NCBI GenBank assembly: GCA_910586505.1
Contig: CAJUGV010000001.1
Coordinates: 62,001-126,000 of the forward strand
Reading direction: 5' to 3'
Length of the DNA stretch: 64,000 nt
DNA from: an uncultured Paraprevotella sp.
Lineage (GTDB): Bacteria > Bacteroidota > Bacteroidia > Bacteroidales > Bacteroidaceae
The position numbers and the translations under genes were made by a program. A model generated the notes under the pieces. That model had not been told where the DNA came from. It ran no database searches and saw nothing but the letters and a program-made list of their open reading frames with translations. Below, piece after piece: positions 54,193 to 64,000 of the stretch (the first letter of the stretch is position 1; every line of letters starts with the position of its first letter).

Positions 54193-55758
54193 TCAGGGAA
54201 CGGGCACAAAACGGATACGGTCTACACGGAACCGACGACGCATTCCATTATTCAGATCATCTGTATTCAGGTTTGTCCTGATACGGAGTGTTGTGCGTAT
54301 AGTCATGTCATCCATAGAGTTCTCCTCGTTTGCAAACCACATATTATCATAATAATTGGCTGCAGGGAACTCCACTCCACCCCACACTTTCAACGAAATA
54401 ATCTTATTATCTTCAACATCGTGGCCGCCTATGATCAGTTCATCGTCATTACGCCCCTTTCGTTCCATATTAGACGTACCGCTGCTCTCCACCTTGGGAT
54501 AGGTCAGACGGAATTCCAAACGGGTCTTCTCCTGTGCCAATGCTACTCCGTCCACTATCGGAGGCACGAAATCTACATATATATCGTACTTGCCGGCCAG
54601 CAACTGAGGAATTTTGAACGTAACTTCAGCCACACCACTGGCACGACTCACTTCCAGATAACTATTCTGACTGATGCCCTGCACTAGGTTAGAGGCCTCC
54701 GTATTGCGCACATAAGCATTAGAACCTGTTCCTATTGTACGGTAATTGACATCTTCGGCCTCTACCGGTATCTTGTAATTCCAAGTACACGTATCATCCA
54801 TAAATAAATTACCTCCAGCCAAATACATCAATCCATTGGAAGCTTCCATTTTTGCATAAGACTGTAAATAACGGGACGGTTCGCGAATAACATCTCCGTA
54901 AACAGTAACCAAGGAATCAAGTACCGCCGGATTGTCTATACGCCCTCTGAATGTCAGACCGTTCACTATAGCCTGTCCAGCCTGCACATCACGTATGGAA
55001 TCTGCTACAGCCTGATCCTTATTATAGTTGGCAAAATAAGGACTCACACGAGCATACGCAACATCCCATGCCGCGTTATCGGGTAAGATCATGGTATAAA
55101 GTGAGTCTTCGTTATTAATCATCCCTATACCGTAGAGTCTATGTTCGAGTAACGGGTTGTAATCCACAAATACCGAATCATCCCCCGCACTCAGAGAAGG
55201 AGAATACACTTTCTTGTTGAATCGCTTAAGGAAATTGTATACTTTAGAGTAGTTCTCATTAACGGAAATATATTCCCAGAAGTTAAAACGATAGGTGATG
55301 GTATCGCTCAACTTATGCATCAACCCATTCTCTGCCACATGATCGGCACCGATAATGGTCGCTCCGTTAAACTTCCCGTCAGCGGAATACGTAGTTTTCT
55401 TTCCGTTGAGCATGTATACATATTTATTTGTTGCCGTAGACGTAGGACTGGTATAACGTGCAATATGATTGTTCACCAGACGACGCAAAGCAGCCTCGTC
55501 ATTCATATTCACATTTTTCAGCGCTTCGTTCACCGGAGCCCAGACGGTATAAGTCTGACTGGAAACCAGTAGGCTATCAGCCCCTGTCTTCTCCAGAATC
55601 CGAGCAAAAGTACTCAAAGCCTCGTCCTGACGTATCAGTTCCATCAGATTTACATTGGGCACACTTCCGTTGCGGTCGTAATGCTCATCCCACACATCGT
55701 TGCAAGCCGAAAAAAGTCCCAGACCCGACAACAATCCTATGATTATCTTACTTTTCAT
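54193..55758 (-). CDS. Fasciclin-domain lipoprotein A
   Basis: Probable surface accessory protein of the SusC/D system; role unproved. The 521 residues have a lipoprotein signal (GLFSAC, Cys19) and an N-terminal FAS1 domain with the H1-type motif TYTVWAPVNEALKNV and the later NGLMHKLSDTI (H2-like). The C-terminal 170 residues form a beta-rich domain with an IPVEAEDVNYRTIGTGSN opening, LLAGKYDIYVDFVPPI, and a final RFRVDRIRFVPVP, the layout of CBM6/35-like carbohydrate-binding modules. It lies between lipoprotein B and SusC of pair 1 with short gaps. Confidence 0.82.
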   Translation of the reverse strand: MKSKIIIGLLSGLGLFSACNDVWDEHYDRNGSVPNVNLMELIRQDEALSTFARILEKTGADSLLVSSQTYTVWAPVNEALKNVNMNDEAALRRLVNNHIARYTSPTSTATNKYVYMLNGKKTTYSADGKFNGATIIGADHVAENGLMHKLSDTITYRFNFWEYISVNENYSKVYNFLKRFNKKVYSPSLSAGDDSVFVDYNPLLEHRLYGIGMINNEDSLYTMILPDNAAWDVAYARVSPYFANYNKDQAVADSIRDVQAGQAIVNGLTFRGRIDNPAVLDSLVTVYGDVIREPSRYLQSYAKMEASNGLMYLAGGNLFMDDTCTWNYKIPVEAEDVNYRTIGTGSNAYVRNTEASNLVQGISQNSYLEVSRASGVAEVTFKIPQLLAGKYDIYVDFVPPIVDGVALAQEKTRLEFRLTYPKVESSGTSNMERKGRNDDELIIGGHDVEDNKIISLKVWGGVEFPAANYYDNMWFANEENSMDDMTIRTTLRIRTNLNTDDLNNGMRRRFRVDRIRFVPVP

Positions 55759-55784
55759 ATATCTATGCTTTTGTATCTACATTA

Positions 55785-57674
55785 TTATCCCCGATCCTCA
55801 TCACGAATCATATCCACCGGTATGAACTCGAAGTAATCGATGGAAAACTCACGACCAGAGAAGTCCACGTTGCGCACTCGAAGCTTATGTGCTCCATATT
55901 CCTGGAAAGTGTACTGTCCCACAATATAACGCAAAGCCCTGTGGAAATCCCGCAATACTCCCGAAGGATTCTGACACCAGCAAGAGGCCGGAGCCTTCAT
56001 ATAACCCAGATTACGCATCATTTTGTCGTTCTCAATACCGTTATCCGAAGTCTCGGAATCTTTCACCCAACCACTGCGCGGGTCGTTTTCCGTATCACCG
56101 ATTTTCAGATCGACAGGCGTACCGGCAATATTACCGTCGAAATAAATCTGCCCCATTCCGCGCCATCCTTCGGCATTATATCCGATACGTAATTCATAGT
56201 TACCGGGAGGCAAGGGCAACAATCTCAGCGTAAAATCATAACCGTCTTTCATATTGATTTCGTCACCTTGGTAAGCAGCCCACCATTCGCTACCCCACAA
56301 AAGACACGTACCAGCATCGTTATACGTAAAATACTCACCGCAGAATTCCGGTGTCACCGTATAACCGTTAGCACCCTGCACGGTCCACAGATTCCAGCGG
56401 ATATTATTATTCGTAAATTGCGGTATCAGAGAGAATGCATCGAAACGCATACGTTTGTGCAACACATCGTTACGCATAACATTTTCATCATACACCAGCA
56501 TACTAGTCAGCGTGTGGATAAAACCGTTCACCGCATCAATATTACTATTGTTTCCGTCAAGACCCACATAGCGTCCGGACTTTTGCATATTGATTTTGTT
56601 ACCAGCTTTGATTTCCATCAGATGATAAGTATACATCGTTTCGTAATACTCGGCCTGAGAGGTTGCCCATTCCGGTGTAATCAACTGACTCTTGTCGAAC
56701 ACCATGGCATTGGTAGCCATCTGACGATTGAGCATATGGTATGCTACAAAACGATTCAAGGGATTCTTCTTACTGGTATAATTACCCAAATCATCAGAAC
56801 CATAATAAGTGCGCGCATACTGCTCCACTTTAGCCAAGATACTTTCACGGCTCTCGCCAGCAAGACCGTTCTTCTCCATAAGTTCGTCCGGTTCGCAGAA
56901 CAACGTATAGCCTAAACGACAAGCGGTAGGCACCTTAAACTGCCATCCATTGTAATCCCATAAGTCTGTCCCGAAAGTATTCACGTAAGACTCATCATAC
57001 AATGCTTCCATCTCTTTGCTCCAACCGGAAGCTTCATAAACTGTCGCCCAGATATTGAAACGCCCGTCTTCACGCAGAACTTCTAGCAAAGTCTGCTCGG
57101 ACGGCTGAATCACCTTGTTCACCACATGCACCACACCATTATGCACTTTCTGGTCGGCACGAATAATCTTTGAGTCTTCATTCACGTAGATTTCCATCTC
57201 ATTCGTTTCCTTATTCGATTCGAAAGAAATCACAAGGAAACGTTCCGCCATAGAGGTGGAAGACAGAGAACCGGCCACGAAACTATCGTACAGATATTCC
57301 TTGGCGGCTTCGCGAATCACACAATTATAAACCACCTTACGCGCCACGTCCTCAGTCACTGAACTCATGTCATAACCTCTTTCTGCCAGATACTCCTCTA
57401 CAGCCTTGTTATTAGGTGCGAAACACGTGAAATGCCCGTAGACCTCCAGCAAGGCATCCGCATTACAACGGGTCATCAGTTCGTAAAAGTTCGTCAGTTC
57501 AGGGTCTTTCTGACAGAAAGAAGTCACAGTCTCGCCCGTAAAGGTGTACATAGCTCCTTCATCCATATCGTCACCGTTGCAGGCCGATTGCATTCCCCCG
57601 AAACATAAGGCGGAGAAAATAACAAACCACATCCTGACGGGAGCAAATATCTTATCAACTTTATTCCTGTACAT
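55785..57674 (-). CDS. Fasciclin-domain lipoprotein B
   Basis: Probable surface glycan-associated protein, 629 residues. A lipoprotein signal (GGMQSAC, Cys32) precedes a FAS1 domain with HFTCFAPNNKAVEEYL (H1-like) and NGVVHVVNKVIQPSEQ (H2-like), a second more diverged FAS1-like region (about residues 190-400), and a C-terminal beta-domain with LPPGNYELRIGYNAEGWRGM, GQIYFDGNIAGTPVDLKIG and FSIDYFEFIPVD, which resembles a carbohydrate-binding module. The N-terminal extension before the hydrophobic core is long for a lipoprotein signal. It starts 6 bp after SusD of pair 2. Confidence 0.82.
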   Translation of the reverse strand: MYRNKVDKIFAPVRMWFVIFSALCFGGMQSACNGDDMDEGAMYTFTGETVTSFCQKDPELTNFYELMTRCNADALLEVYGHFTCFAPNNKAVEEYLAERGYDMSSVTEDVARKVVYNCVIREAAKEYLYDSFVAGSLSSTSMAERFLVISFESNKETNEMEIYVNEDSKIIRADQKVHNGVVHVVNKVIQPSEQTLLEVLREDGRFNIWATVYEASGWSKEMEALYDESYVNTFGTDLWDYNGWQFKVPTACRLGYTLFCEPDELMEKNGLAGESRESILAKVEQYARTYYGSDDLGNYTSKKNPLNRFVAYHMLNRQMATNAMVFDKSQLITPEWATSQAEYYETMYTYHLMEIKAGNKINMQKSGRYVGLDGNNSNIDAVNGFIHTLTSMLVYDENVMRNDVLHKRMRFDAFSLIPQFTNNNIRWNLWTVQGANGYTVTPEFCGEYFTYNDAGTCLLWGSEWWAAYQGDEINMKDGYDFTLRLLPLPPGNYELRIGYNAEGWRGMGQIYFDGNIAGTPVDLKIGDTENDPRSGWVKDSETSDNGIENDKMMRNLGYMKAPASCWCQNPSGVLRDFHRALRYIVGQYTFQEYGAHKLRVRNVDFSGREFSIDYFEFIPVDMIRDEDRG

Positions 57675-57680
57675 AGTCTA

Positions 57681-59225
57681 TCAGTTTTTAGAAATGTTAT
57701 CAAAGGTTTTATAAAAACGATTCTGTTCCAGCAGAGTGTTCATACGCAACTCGTCCTCATGTATAGGCATATAGATTGCATCGGGATCGTTCACCTTGCT
57801 CTTTATCGTATTTTCGTCCAAACTCATCGCCACATACTTACGCAACAAATAATTGCTCACGATGTTGATGGTATTTCCTTCACGACGGATACGCCGAACT
57901 ATATCGAAATAACGCTTACCCTCAAACAAGAACTCTCTTTGACGTTCATCAAATACCAAATTACGCACCTCGGACAACGAATTATACAGTCCTTTCAGAC
58001 TTCCCTCTTCCTGTTCAGGACGCGCTCTGTCGTAGGTAAAAGAAACCATATCTACGGCTTCGGAGAACAATTCCATCTCTGCCAATGCCTCTGCTTTCAT
58101 CAAGTAAATATCCGCCAGACGGTAGATAATCCAATGACCGTCTTCGCTCCCATAGACAAAATCTCTGAATGAAAGCTTCTTATAATCGGTATTGTACGTA
58201 AAAGCCACGTATTTCATAATGGCATTTTTACCGTTCTGTGCATACGCACCTATTCGACGCATATCCAGCGTACCCCAGAATTCATCTCCGGACAAACTCT
58301 CAAAATCAAGAGCCGACAGCAGTCCCAACGAACTGGCATTCCCATAGAAAGAACTCAAAGCCGAGTTTCTGGTATTGGTGTCAAACTGCAATTCCCAAAT
58401 GCTCTCATCGGAATTGCCTCGAGTAAAGACCGAGTTAAAATAAGAAGCAGAAGGAACCAAAGCCAAAGGATTAGTGGTTGCCTTCAGTACTTTGTCGCAA
58501 TAAGCCACACAATTATCATAATCATTCTTCCACAAGTACATATCCGCAATCAAAGCCCAGACGGCCTTCTGCGTCACACGTCCTCTTGTATAAGCTATCC
58601 TGTCATTATAATCGGTTACCGCCAGATTCTCCACAGATTTCAAATCACGGATCAACGTGTCAAGTACCGCCTCACAAGGCGTCTGTGCCACCGTGAATGC
58701 ACGCGTATCATCTACATAAGGCTCCTCGATATAAGGCACATTATTAAATGTACGCACCAGCGTGAAATAACAGAACGCACGGATGGTCTTGACTTCGGCC
58801 AGCAAATGATTCAGATCGGATTCGGTAAAATCCACATCTCTTTCACGCACAGCGGGCGCATTCTTAATCACAGTATTACAGTAATTGATTACAGTATAGA
58901 AGTCTCCCCATTTTGCATAGCTGTTGGCCGATGTAATGTTGGCTTCCTGTATCCTATCTATATCCGTGTCGGTCGTAAATCCTTTAATTACATTATCGGA
59001 CCGCAATTCGCCCCACACGAGAAGACGACGCATAAATCCGTCCTCTTCCATCGCACGGTAGCAGGCTCCTACCGCACTTTGCACATCCTGCTCGTCTCTC
59101 CAGAAATCATCGGCTACCATTTCAGACTGGGGCATAATGGAGAACCAGTCATCGCACGATGAAGTCAAGGTTGCCACGGGGACAACACTCAAGAGTACAC
59201 CTATCTTATATAATATCTTTTTCAT
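57681..59225 (-). CDS. SusD/RagB-family outer-membrane lipoprotein (pair 2)
   Basis: Glycan-capturing lid of the pair 2 transporter. The 514 residues have a lipoprotein signal (LTSSC, Cys24), the SusD helical core (VGACYRAMEEDGFMRRLLVW, LLAEVKTIRAFCYFTLVRTF), and the C-terminal EGKRYFDIVRRI motif near residue 435. The gene is intact, though its SusC partner just upstream has a frameshift. It lies 16 bp after that SusC and 6 bp before lipoprotein B. Confidence 0.95.
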   Translation of the reverse strand: MKKILYKIGVLLSVVPVATLTSSCDDWFSIMPQSEMVADDFWRDEQDVQSAVGACYRAMEEDGFMRRLLVWGELRSDNVIKGFTTDTDIDRIQEANITSANSYAKWGDFYTVINYCNTVIKNAPAVRERDVDFTESDLNHLLAEVKTIRAFCYFTLVRTFNNVPYIEEPYVDDTRAFTVAQTPCEAVLDTLIRDLKSVENLAVTDYNDRIAYTRGRVTQKAVWALIADMYLWKNDYDNCVAYCDKVLKATTNPLALVPSASYFNSVFTRGNSDESIWELQFDTNTRNSALSSFYGNASSLGLLSALDFESLSGDEFWGTLDMRRIGAYAQNGKNAIMKYVAFTYNTDYKKLSFRDFVYGSEDGHWIIYRLADIYLMKAEALAEMELFSEAVDMVSFTYDRARPEQEEGSLKGLYNSLSEVRNLVFDERQREFLFEGKRYFDIVRRIRREGNTINIVSNYLLRKYVAMSLDENTIKSKVNDPDAIYMPIHEDELRMNTLLEQNRFYKTFDNISKN

Positions 59226-59241
59226 CTCTTTCTTTTTTTAA

Positions 59242-62200
59242 TTAAATACCAATCGTCAGCCCAAAGGTGAAATAACGGGAACGCGGCGTACGATTCTTGT
59301 CCTCGCTTACTCCCACATTATTAGGTGAGATTTCCGGATCGGCACCCGTATACTTGGTCACGGTGAACAGGTTATTCAGCGTCAGCGACAAATTCAGTGT
59401 ATTCAGATGAGCCTTTTTCAACAGTTTAGGCTCAAATGAGTAGTTCAGCGTAAGTTGTTTGAAACGCAAGAACGAACCATCCTCCACGAAACGGTCGCTT
59501 CCCAGCCAGTTGTAACCGGACTGGAACAACGCGCGCGGAATTTCCGTCAGGTCGCCGTCCTTACGCCAACGCCAGTTGGTTGCCACCGATTGGTTCTCCG
59601 TATTGTACATATTTTCAGCATACATACGTCCGTAGTTAATCACCTTTCCACCCACACGATAGTTGAAGAAAGCATTCAGCGTAAAACGCTTCCAACGGAT
59701 TGTCGTTCCGAAGCCTCCGTCAAACTTGGGATTAGAATTACCCAAGTAAACTATATCAAGTTCATCGATGGTTCCGTCATGATTGATGTCTTCATAGATA
59801 GCATCACCTCCACGGAAGCGATACTCACTGGTTGTGCCGTACGAATAATACAGGGGAATAGCGTTTCCTTTACCGTCAAGCACGGCATTACCATGCTCAT
59901 CACGCACAATCGGAGCAGTGGCCTGCGGTTGATCCGGTTGATATTTATCATATTGATACACACCCTTATATCGGAATCCGTAGATGGAGCCGAAAGAGTT
60001 GTCAACCTGGAAACGTGTCAGGTACGAACCGTTGTTGCGGTCAAAGTCCTTATTGTAATTGTGCAATACATTCTCGTCCAACTTCACAATCGTGTTCACA
60101 TAGTTGGAGAAGTTCAGGCTGAGATCCACAGTCCAGTCCCCCGCCTGCACCATCTTGTTCGTACTGAACTCAAGTTCCCAACCGTCATTATCCATCGTTC
60201 CGGCATTGATATAGGAGATAGAACCGAAGCCGGCTGTAGACGGGATAGACTGATCCTTGAACAACAAATCTTCCGTACGACGGTGGTACACATTGGCCAC
60301 CAGACGATAACGCCAGTCGAACAAACTCAAATCCACACCAAGGTTATAAGAAGTAGAACGCTCCCACTTAAGGTTAGTCAACTGCAAAGAAGAGGGCTTG
60401 ATTGCCGGAAGGTCTATATAATTCGAACCGAAGCTATTATAGCGGGCATAATGCAGGTATTCGTAGTCAGGACGGTTTCCGGTCACACCATAACCCAAGC
60501 GCAAGGCGAATTCAGACATCCAATCATCCGCGAAGTCGAAGAATTTCTCTTCAGACAACAGCCATTTGACCGAGGCCGAGGGGAAGAATCCCCATCGGTT
60601 ACCGCTACCGAAACGGGTACTCCCGTCCCAACGGGCCGTAAAGTCGACTACATAGCGGTTCAAGAAGAAATAGTGAGCCTGCATCATAAATGCCATGTTA
60701 CGTCCTTCACTCTTGCTACTGTTGAACTGAGTCAGATGTCCGTCCATCCCGATATCCGTTCCTACGGTAGAAGGCAGTCCGTAACGTTCGAACTCCTGGA
60801 ACTTGGAGTTAGACATATCCATTTCCCATTTTCCGTAAACCAGCAGCGAGTGATTGTCGCCCAGTTTGGGAGACCAGGTCAGGTCGTGGGCCGTATAAAT
60901 GGACATCGCCTCGCTTTCCCTGCTGTACGATTTGTTCACACTGCCGTCATTCCAGTTTTTCGAGGTTGTCTCGCGCGGCAGGAACTTGGTGTCTTTCACA
61001 TTTTCAGAGTCGAACTTCACATAACCCGAATAGCGAAGCTTAGCCTCGCTCGCAGGATCAAGGAAGTCGTATTGCAAACGGAGCGTAGGCATGATGCGCA
61101 TGTTGGTCTGCTGGTAAGAAGCCAGTTTGGCAATGGCGATCGGATTTCTCAAGTTCTTCTGAGCATCATCCAATTGAGAGTTCTGCGCAATATTAAAATA
61201 CACATCCGTATTATTGCCATACCGGTCCTGACGGAATACCGAGAGGTTAGGCATCTTCTTGCGCGCGATATTCAGCAGATTATCATCGCTGCCATCACTA
61301 TAATTCTTATCATTGTCCGTATAGGTGATAGACAGTTCGGAGAAGAATTTTAAACGGGAAGACACAGCATACTCCAGGTTCATTCGGTTGGAGAAACGCT
61401 TCATGTCCTGTCCGATGACCGTACCCGACTGTTTGTAATAACCCAATGAAACGCGGAATTTGGCCTTGTCGCCGCCACCGCTCACCGAGAGGTTGTGGTC
61501 GTGGGTGTAACCATACTGCGTCACGCCATCCACCCAGTCGGTATTGTTGTTGAAATTCTCAAAGTCCTGTGCCGTACCGTAGGCAGAGATAAACTGCGAA
61601 CGGTCGTAGCTGAATTCAGGGATGTTGCAGTCCTGCTGATTACGGTTGAAGTAGGCCTGTTTCATCAGCATGGTATAGTCGTCACCGTTGAGCAGGTCTA
61701 CCCCCTTGGGCTGGTTGTGACGTGAGAAGCGGTAGGAATAAGACACACGAGTAGGACCTGTCACACCTTTCTTTGTGTGATGTCGATCACACCGTTCGCA
61801 CCACGCGACCCCCAGATGGCAGCTGCCGCACCATCCTTGAGCACCGTGATTTCCTCGATGTCGTCAGGACTGATACAAAGCAAAGAAGCGAACTTCTCCT
61901 GATCGGCCGAGGCAAAATCGAACGAGGCATCTATATTACTCTCGAACGGGATACCGTTCAACAAGATCAAAGGCTGAGAGTTAGAGTTGATGGATGTAAT
62001 ACCGCGAATACGCATCACCGTTCCGCTCCCTAGGTCGCCGGAGTTAGCCACAATGTCCAGACCGGCGATACGCCCCTGAAGGGCATCGTCGATAGAAGCC
62101 ACGGAAACACCTTCGATAGCCTTGGTGTTGAATTTCTGCATGGCACCGGAGTACTCACGTTCGGGAATGGCCAGCGCACCGCCCCCCGTCACAAATTTGG

Positions 62201-62552
62201 AAGCAGTGACCTTAACTTCGTTCAACACATTCTGCAAGTCAAGCTTGACATCAAACTTGCGGCGTGCGCCGATGGGCAAAGTCTTGCGTTTGTAACCCAC
62301 AAAAGAGAAATTCAGCGTGTGGGCCTCATTCTTGATTTTCAATGAAAAGTTACCATTGAAATCGGTCAGCGCAGACGAATAAATACGTCCGTCCTTGTCC
62401 TGCTCAATGACCGTAGCACCGATGAAGCCGTCCGGTTCGTCATCGGCATAGACCTTACCGGTGACGATGGCGCCACTACCCTGGGCAAAGGCCATGTCCG
62501 AACAAAGGAGCAACGCCACCCATAACAACAAATATTTTATCTTATTTTTCAT
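59242..62552 (-). pseudogene. SusC/RagA-family transporter split by a frameshift (pair 2)
   Basis: Two frames together make a normal SusC of about 1103 residues. The first (61761-62552, 263 residues) has a signal peptide (AFAQ), carboxypeptidase-regulatory-like domain (VTGKVYADDEPDGFIGATVI) and plug (DALQGRIAGLDIVANSGDLG, IRGITSINSNSQPLILLNG), and ends IWGSRGANGVIDITQRKV-stop. The second (59242-61764) takes up at once with VTGPTRVSYSYRFSRH and runs through the barrel to FGLTIGI. Inserting one base near 61775 restores the usual GANGVIDITTKKGVTG. Either a real mutation or a sequencing error. The barrel frame has an in-phase GTG overlapping the TGA, but a barrel alone would lack a signal peptide. 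Confidence 0.85.
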
Positions 62553-62568
62553 AACCCGTTAGATTATA

Positions 62569-64000
62569 TTATTTACGATAATTGATAGCACGATCCACCA
62601 GATGGAGCACAGCACGTGAGGAAGCCATGATCTGGTTGGCTTTGCGATAATCTTCATTATTCACTATGAAATCGCGCGCAAAAACATTATAGTCGCCGGC
62701 TGCCGTCGTGAGCACCTTGGCAGTTTCCTGTGCGTTGCCCTCCGAAGCGAACCTGAGCTCCGAACCGTTACCGTTCACCTTAATATACACGAAATGATCG
62801 GCTTGGTCACGGGCCGCCGTAGCGTATGATCCACTGTAGGACACACCGTCCGATACGGGCAGAATGCCGTCCACAAAATGATAGCGCAGGAAGTTCAGCA
62901 AATAGATCGTCATCTTTTTCTTCTTGTCATAATCCGGCTCCAGATTGATTTCCTCCCATGTGTGCAAATCGGGATCGGCGGCAAAAGCATCTGTCAAGGC
63001 CTGCCCGGTGGGAACCAGTATCGTATAACGGTAATTGTTGAAAGACGTCACAATAGGACCGATACCGGAGGAGGTCTTCGTCACGTCCATATCGAAGATC
63101 GGCTCCACGTCCTTGTCCTCCTCGAAGAACGAAAACACATGCTCATCTCCCATCAGCAGATTGAAGAAAGGCTTAAAAGCCTCCGTGTCGCCCATCGTCT
63201 TATACACGGAACGGTAAGAGTCCTCCATGATCCGATCGATAAGGAATGCACGTCCGTTCGTCATCTCATAACGGCCCTTCTGATCATCTTCCATCGTGAT
63301 TACTTGCGCGGCCTGATTGTCCAGTTCAATATCGCCACAGCCTTTCACACGTATGTTTTCACCGGCACCGCTCACGGCCAACACGGCACCGCCTTTTGTC
63401 AGGAAGTAGTCCTGACGGCCCTCGTCAATATAGCCCGACAAGGGTTCGGCGGCATTGTCGGCCACCACGATATGCATGTCCATGATATCCTGCAGACGGT
63501 CGGTCACTACATCGCGTGACCCGTCTCCCAACGTACGCAGGAACGTACCTTTCGTCCCGTCTTCGTTGGCCTTGAACACATCAGCCGCCACTTTTCCCAT
63601 CTCCACACGGAAAGTCCATATCTCACGGTTATCAATACCGTCGTTGGCCCAGATGGCCCAAGAGATAGGATCGCGGTAGGTCTTCATGGCGTTGTCCGAA
63701 GGTACAAGCAGGTTATAGCGGTTGTCAAGAGAACGCAGGTAGAAATGATACTTCAGGTTATAGGCATCGTCCACCACATTCTTGATGACAGGATTCATGA
63801 TCTTCGTGGAATCGGAGATCAAAACAGGGGCATACACACTTTGGTAATCTACCGGAGCATACACCTTGTTGGTTATATAAATCAGACCGTTGTTCGCCGG
63901 AATGGTCTTGACGATGTCGCTTTCCTTGACGTTCATTTCAAATCCGGCGGGATCACTCATGATGTTCCAGTTGTGAGGCAGTGCATCGGCAAAAGAACGC
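62569..64000 (-). CDS. Fasciclin-domain protein C, 5' end outside window
   Basis: The frame is open to the right edge, so the start and any signal peptide are not visible; about 477 residues are seen. FAS1 motifs are YNLLVPSDNAMKTY and YTILVPTGQALTDAF (H1-like), with IPANNGLIYITNKVYAP and AVLHLVDRAINYRK (H2-like), so at least two FAS1 domains are present. Unlike lipoproteins A and B it ends with the FAS1 strand and has no carbohydrate-binding-like tail. It lies 16 bp ahead of the SusC of pair 2 and is probably part of the same operon. Confidence 0.8.
   Translation of the reverse strand, partial: RSFADALPHNWNIMSDPAGFEMNVKESDIVKTIPANNGLIYITNKVYAPVDYQSVYAPVLISDSTKIMNPVIKNVVDDAYNLKYHFYLRSLDNRYNLLVPSDNAMKTYRDPISWAIWANDGIDNREIWTFRVEMGKVAADVFKANEDGTKGTFLRTLGDGSRDVVTDRLQDIMDMHIVVADNAAEPLSGYIDEGRQDYFLTKGGAVLAVSGAGENIRVKGCGDIELDNQAAQVITMEDDQKGRYEMTNGRAFLIDRIMEDSYRSVYKTMGDTEAFKPFFNLLMGDEHVFSFFEEDKDVEPIFDMDVTKTSSGIGPIVTSFNNYRYTILVPTGQALTDAFAADPDLHTWEEINLEPDYDKKKKMTIYLLNFLRYHFVDGILPVSDGVSYSGSYATAARDQADHFVYIKVNGNGSELRFASEGNAQETAKVLTTAAGDYNVFARDFIVNNEDYRKANQIMASSRAVLHLVDRAINYRK

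Noticed and set aside
59455..61353. 632-codon open frame on the plus strand
   Set aside because: Antisense to the SusC barrel. No signal peptide, motif or promoter; a shadow of the biased codon use of the real gene.
61755..61790. Programmed frameshifting in SusC
   Set aside because: No slippery heptamer with a following stem or a Shine-Dalgarno-like stimulator is clear, and SusC genes are not known to use it. A simple one-base loss explains the data.

Overview
The window looks like a chromosomal segment of a gut Bacteroidales bacterium, most likely Bacteroides or a close relative in Bacteroidaceae. The evidence is the Bacteroidetes promoter element (TAnnTTTG, sometimes with TTTG about 20 nt upstream) before several genes, SusC/SusD pairs, Bacteroidetes-specific families (DUF6089, DUF6242, DUF2764), a V-type ATPase operon and many lipoproteins. 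No phage, insertion sequence or CRISPR array was seen. The species cannot be fixed from the sequence alone.

Left part (1-15.4 kb) is core genome. A minus-strand run carries ribD, a DUF6242 lipoprotein, a DUF6089 protein, uppS, bamA, three OmpH/Skp-like chaperones and murI (cut by the window edge). It links cell-wall lipid carrier synthesis to outer-membrane protein assembly. On the plus strand follow prmC-recX-comF (overlapping genes), then pyrE, a SRPBCC protein and argH, then a small lipoprotein with a Rieske-like cysteine pattern whose start codon lies inside a terminator hairpin. A tRNA-Leu(TAA) with its own promoter and terminator comes next, then about 0.8 kb of apparently decayed sequence.

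Middle (15.4-31.9 kb): a minus-strand V-type ATPase operon (E, DUF2764, A, B, D, I, K). Its K subunit carries the residues known to bind sodium in Enterococcus hirae NtpK. Divergent from it is a plus-strand surface-glycan assembly cluster: a DxD-type putative glycosyltransferase, a Wzx-like flippase, a hexapeptide acyltransferase, a WbsX-family protein and four further glycosyltransferases.

Right part (31.9-64 kb) is a large polysaccharide utilisation region. On the plus strand are a GH43 enzyme and a VCBS/FG-GAP protein. On the minus strand, read from right to left, are a fasciclin-domain protein (partial), a SusC homologue broken by a one-base frameshift, SusD, two fasciclin lipoproteins, a second SusC/SusD pair, a second VCBS protein, a GH3 beta-glycosidase, then three paralogous clan GH-D enzymes (alpha-galactosidase-like) with an SGNH hydrolase among them. 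Strong terminators cut the minus-strand block into separate transcripts. The likely logic is that the SusC/D pairs with fasciclin and VCBS surface proteins capture and import a branched glycan, which GH43, GH3, three GH-D enzymes and an esterase take apart. The substrate is not known, and no regulator lies in the window.
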